Below, one piece after another: positions 30,451 through 32,970 of a stretch of 32,970 bases of DNA; the first letter of the stretch is position 1; each line of letters starts with the position of its first letter. Source of the stretch: Bacteroidetes bacterium 4572_128 (GTDB lineage Bacteria; Bacteroidota; Bacteroidia; Bacteroidales; 4572-128); assembly GCA_002084355.1 (NCBI GenBank), contig NBLL01000032.1, forward strand, positions 1-32,970, read 5' to 3'. Under the pieces are notes generated by a model. That model was not told where the DNA came from. It made no database searches and saw nothing but the letters and a program-made list of their open reading frames with translations. Made by a program: the position numbers and the translations under genes.

Positions 30451-30999
30451 ATGAGAAACTACGTTTTTATAATTACAATTTTTTTATTTGCGAGCAATTT
30501 TGTTTTTTCACAAAGTAAAACTTTACATAATTTTAAAGCAAAAGATATAGATGGGAAAGATTTTAATTTTTCTCAATTAAAAGGAAAAAAAATAATTTTA
30601 GTAAATACTGCTTCTAAGGCTTCATACACTCCACAATATGAAAAACTTGAGGAAATTTATAGGAAATATAATAAAAAATTAGTCGTTGTTGCATTTCCAA
30701 GTAATGATTTTCTTAAACAAGAGCCTGAGAGTAATAAAAAAATAAAAAGTTTTTGTAAAAGAGAATTTGGAGTAACTTTTCCGCTGATGAGTAAAATTTC
30801 TGTAAAAGGTGAAGAAATTCATCCGATTTATAAATGGTTAACACAAAAGTCAGAAAATGGTGTTTTGGATACAAAAATTAGATGGAGTTTTCAAAAATTT
30901 TTAATTGATGAAAAAGGTCATCTTGTAAAAAAAGTTAATCCAAGTACAAGTCCAGATGATGAAGAAATAATAAATTGGATAGAAGGAAAATCATTTTAA
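30451..30999 (+). CDS. Secreted glutathione peroxidase-fold protein lacking the peroxidatic Cys
   Basis: Signal-like N-terminus ..FVFSQ; IILVNTASKASYTPQYEKLEEIYRKY, FPSNDFLKQEPESNKKIKSFCKREFGVTFP, IHPIYKWLTQKS, IRWSFQKFLIDEKG. Confidence 0.88.
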   Translation: MRNYVFIITIFLFASNFVFSQSKTLHNFKAKDIDGKDFNFSQLKGKKIILVNTASKASYTPQYEKLEEIYRKYNKKLVVVAFPSNDFLKQEPESNKKIKSFCKREFGVTFPLMSKISVKGEEIHPIYKWLTQKSENGVLDTKIRWSFQKFLIDEKGHLVKKVNPSTSPDDEEIINWIEGKSF

Positions 31000-31006
31000 A
31001 ATTAAA

Positions 31007-31075
31007 AATTTGAGTGGATTTTATTTTTATTGTTTTTTTGTTTTTGTTTTTTTGTTTAAACATTCCACTCAAATT
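31007..31075 (+). terminator. Inverted repeat with long T-rich loop downstream of the GPx-like gene
   Basis: Perfect 12-bp arms AATTTGAGTGGA / TCCACTCAAATT separated by 45 nt of T/G-rich sequence. Confidence 0.5.
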
Positions 31076-31086
31076 AATTTTATGCA

Positions 31087-31147
31087 AATTGGAAGAAAAA
31101 GATAAATTAATAAAAATGTTGCAGGAACAATTAAAAAATAAAAATTT
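31087..31147 (+). repeat. 61-bp perfect direct repeat, upstream copy (orphan 3' tail of an Rpn-like gene)
   Basis: aattggaagaaaaagataaattaataaaaatgttgcaggaacaattaaaaaataaaaattt; encodes LEEKDKLIKMLQEQLKNKNL*. Confidence 0.95.
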
Positions 31148-31196
31148 ATAATTTTTATTTATAATAAAATTATATAATTTTATGTTTTTAATATAA

Positions 31197-31839
31197 ATGA
31201 AAATTATGCTTGCTCCATTGGACAATGAAGTGTTTTTTAAAAAGGCTTTTACAATTGCTTACGATTACAATTTCGACAGATTTTTACATTATTTCCTTGC
31301 TGCCATAACACAACAACAAAAAAGAGCTAATACTGGTTATGATATTAAAAAAACCGTTCTTGCTGTTATTGTTTTGACACAGCCGTACAAAATACATAAT
31401 AAAACTGGTATGGTTTTGAAATTTTGATATGAAAAATTCTTATGGAGATTTAATTAGAATTTGGAAACATAATTTAATTTTTTTAAATTCTCATTCAAAA
31501 TACGAAGATAAAAATCTAACAGATGGTTTTCGAGACTGGTTGCATTTAATAAGACAATCAATTGTAAATGAAGAAAATTTTAAATTAAATTTAAATAATA
31601 CTGGAATTGCTAAGGCAGTAAAATTAATTAAATATGATAATTTAAACGATGAAGAAATTGCAAAAGCACAATTATCTGAAGCAAAAAGAAGAAAAAGAAT
31701 GAAAGATAAAAAAGATATTAATAAAAAAGATATTAAAGAAAAAATAGAAAGAATGAAAAAAAAATATAAAATTCAATTGGAAGAAAAAGATAAATTAATA
31801 AAAATGTTGCAGGAACAATTAAAAAATAAAAATTTGTAA
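31197..31839 (+). pseudogene. Rpn/PD-(D/E)XK nuclease family transposase-like protein with catalytic core missing and frame broken
   Basis: ORF 31197..31427: MLAPLDNEVFFKKAFT joined directly to AYDYNFDRFLHYFLAAITQQQKRA..DIKKTVLAVIVLTQPYKIHNKTGMVLK. ORF 31429..31839: HNLIFLNSHSKYEDKNLTDGFRDWLHLIRQSI..LNLNNTGIAKAVKLIKYDNLNDEEIAKA plus a charged C-terminal tail. Confidence 0.6.
31775..31835 (+). repeat. 61-bp perfect direct repeat, downstream copy (3' end of the Rpn-like gene)
   Basis: Identical to 31087..31147. Confidence 0.95.
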
Positions 31840-31865
31840 TTTGCATTTACAATTTAATGTTTTTA

Positions 31866-31903
31866 TAAAAAAAAAATTTTTTCAAAAATTCGTCCAAAAA
31901 TTT
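31866..31903 (-). repeat. Solo copy of the dispersed A-tract/GGACGA repeat
   Basis: taaaaaaaaaattttttcaaaaattcgtccaaaaattt, flanked by direct repeats of tttaatgtttttataaaa. Confidence 0.6.
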
Positions 31904-31923
31904 AATGTTTTTATAAAAACATT
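31904..31923. terminator. 20-bp perfect palindrome between convergent genes
   Basis: AATGTTTTTATAAAAACATT. Confidence 0.4.
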
Positions 31924-31957
31924 TTGATTATTACAAATAATTAAAAAAAATATTTTT

Positions 31958-32812
31958 TTATATAATTATTTCCATAATAGTAAAAAAAGCAAAAATTATG
32001 CTTGCAATTCCATTTTTTGAAAAAAAAATAATATTTATTTTTTCTAAATTATTTTCGTAAATTATTTTATGCTGATAAAATAATAAAGCAATAAAAATAA
32101 TTGCTCCTATCCAATAAAAATTATTATATTTTGCAAAAATACCTGCATAAATAACTAAAAAAGAAGTTATTATATGAAATATAAAAGAAATTTGTAAAGA
32201 CTTTTTTTTTCCAAAAGAAACTGGAATAGAATGTAAATTTTCTTTTTTATCAAAATTTTCATCTTGTAAAGAATAAATTATATCAAAACCACTAACCCAA
32301 AACATTACTATAAAAGAAAAAATTAAAGGTAAAAAATCGAATTTTTCTGTAATTGTTAAATAAGCACCAATGGGCGATAAAGATAAAGCAAGACCTAAAA
32401 TTAAATGACAAAAAAAAGTAAAACGTTTACTATAGCTGTAAGTTAAAATAATAATTAGTGCAATGGGAGATAAGAAAAAAACCATTTTATTTATAAAAAA
32501 TGTTGTCGTAAAAAATAATAAAATATTTATTATAATAAAAAATATTGCAGATTTTTCTGATATTTTATTAGAAGGGATTTCTCTTTTCTTAGTTCTTGAA
32601 TTTTTTTTATCTATTTTTCTATCAATAAAACGATTAAATGCCATAGCAGAGTTTCTCGCGAAAATCATACAAAAAATAACAAAAATAAAAATTTTTATAT
32701 CTAAGTTTTGTGTTTTTTCATAAGCAAGAAAAAAACCTATTAATGCAAAAGGTAAAGCAAAAATAGTATGAGAGAATTTTACTAATGAGAAAAAATTTAA
32801 AATTTTATTCAT
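31958..32812 (-). CDS. ubiA: UbiA-family prenyltransferase (4-hydroxybenzoate polyprenyltransferase-like)
   Basis: VKFSHTIFALPFALIGFFLAY, NSAMAFNRFIDRKIDKKNSRTKKREIPSNKIS, YSYSKRFT, LSPIGAYL, GFDIIYSLQDENFDKKENLHSIPVSFGKK. Likely start MNKILNFF at 32812, not 32914. Confidence 0.9.
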   Translation of the reverse strand: MNKILNFFSLVKFSHTIFALPFALIGFFLAYEKTQNLDIKIFIFVIFCMIFARNSAMAFNRFIDRKIDKKNSRTKKREIPSNKISEKSAIFFIIINILLFFTTTFFINKMVFFLSPIALIIILTYSYSKRFTFFCHLILGLALSLSPIGAYLTITEKFDFLPLIFSFIVMFWVSGFDIIYSLQDENFDKKENLHSIPVSFGKKKSLQISFIFHIITSFLVIYAGIFAKYNNFYWIGAIIFIALLFYQHKIIYENNLEKINIIFFSKNGIASIIFAFFTIMEIII

Positions 32813-32816
32813 AATT

Positions 32817-32969
32817 TTAAAAAAATTTTTTACCAAAAATATTTTTTTTAATTCTATTTTTATATTTTTTTTGTAACCGCTCATTATAGTATGGTAAAAA
32901 AAGTTTTTTCGCAAAAAACAAAAACCATAAAGCTTTGATTTTAAGGTTGTTGCGTTTTTTGTAAAATGC
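32817..32969 (-). CDS. Possible C-terminal fragment of a gene running off the window edge
   Basis: Open frame AFYKKRNNLKIKALWFLFFAKKLFLPYYNERLQKKYKNRIKKNIFGKKFF*; short and low-complexity. Confidence 0.2.
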   Translation of the reverse strand, partial: AFYKKRNNLKIKALWFLFFAKKLFLPYYNERLQKKYKNRIKKNIFGKKFF

Positions 32970-32970
32970 A

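Noticed and set aside
30935-31225. 96-aa minus-strand ORF across the GPx terminator and the 61-bp repeat
   Set aside because: Asn/Lys/Ile/Phe-rich, spans intergenic features, no recognisable motif.

Overview
Very AT-rich bacterial window. Gene content and repeated secreted/LRR proteins suggest a Bacteroidota-like organism (inference). I support about 19 apparently intact genes: cysH, an SDS22-like LRR protein, large-type ispG, rpmE2, wbqC-like, an arginase-like protein, a PlsC-like acyltransferase, a YdjM-like membrane protein, lipB, a PLP aminotransferase, a saccharopine dehydrogenase family protein, rfbA, a lipoprotein, a secreted unknown, an HlyD-like adaptor, ribF, a glycosyltransferase, a GPx-fold protein and a UbiA prenyltransferase. 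At least six loci are broken: a Ser/Thr kinase-ATPase-GAF-SpoIIE giant, a second LRR gene, pabB, clpC, a small secreted Cys protein and an Rpn-like nuclease. At most breakpoints conserved sequence is missing as well as the frame, so these look like internal deletions and not simple homopolymer errors. The main unexplained structure is a dispersed family of ~57-bp A-tract/T-tract repeats with a conserved TTTTGGACGA island. It forms three intergenic arrays plus solo copies, and two arrays carry a related ACATTGGA hairpin. Other items: a 215-bp MITE-like element with ~24-bp terminal inverted repeats, a perfect 61-bp duplication of the nuclease gene tail, a GPx-fold protein lacking its peroxidatic Cys, and an LRR protein with 23 uninterrupted 22-residue repeats including a 264-bp (4-unit) duplication. 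I saw no convincing tRNA, rRNA or CRISPR array. No complete new defence-type system is evident.
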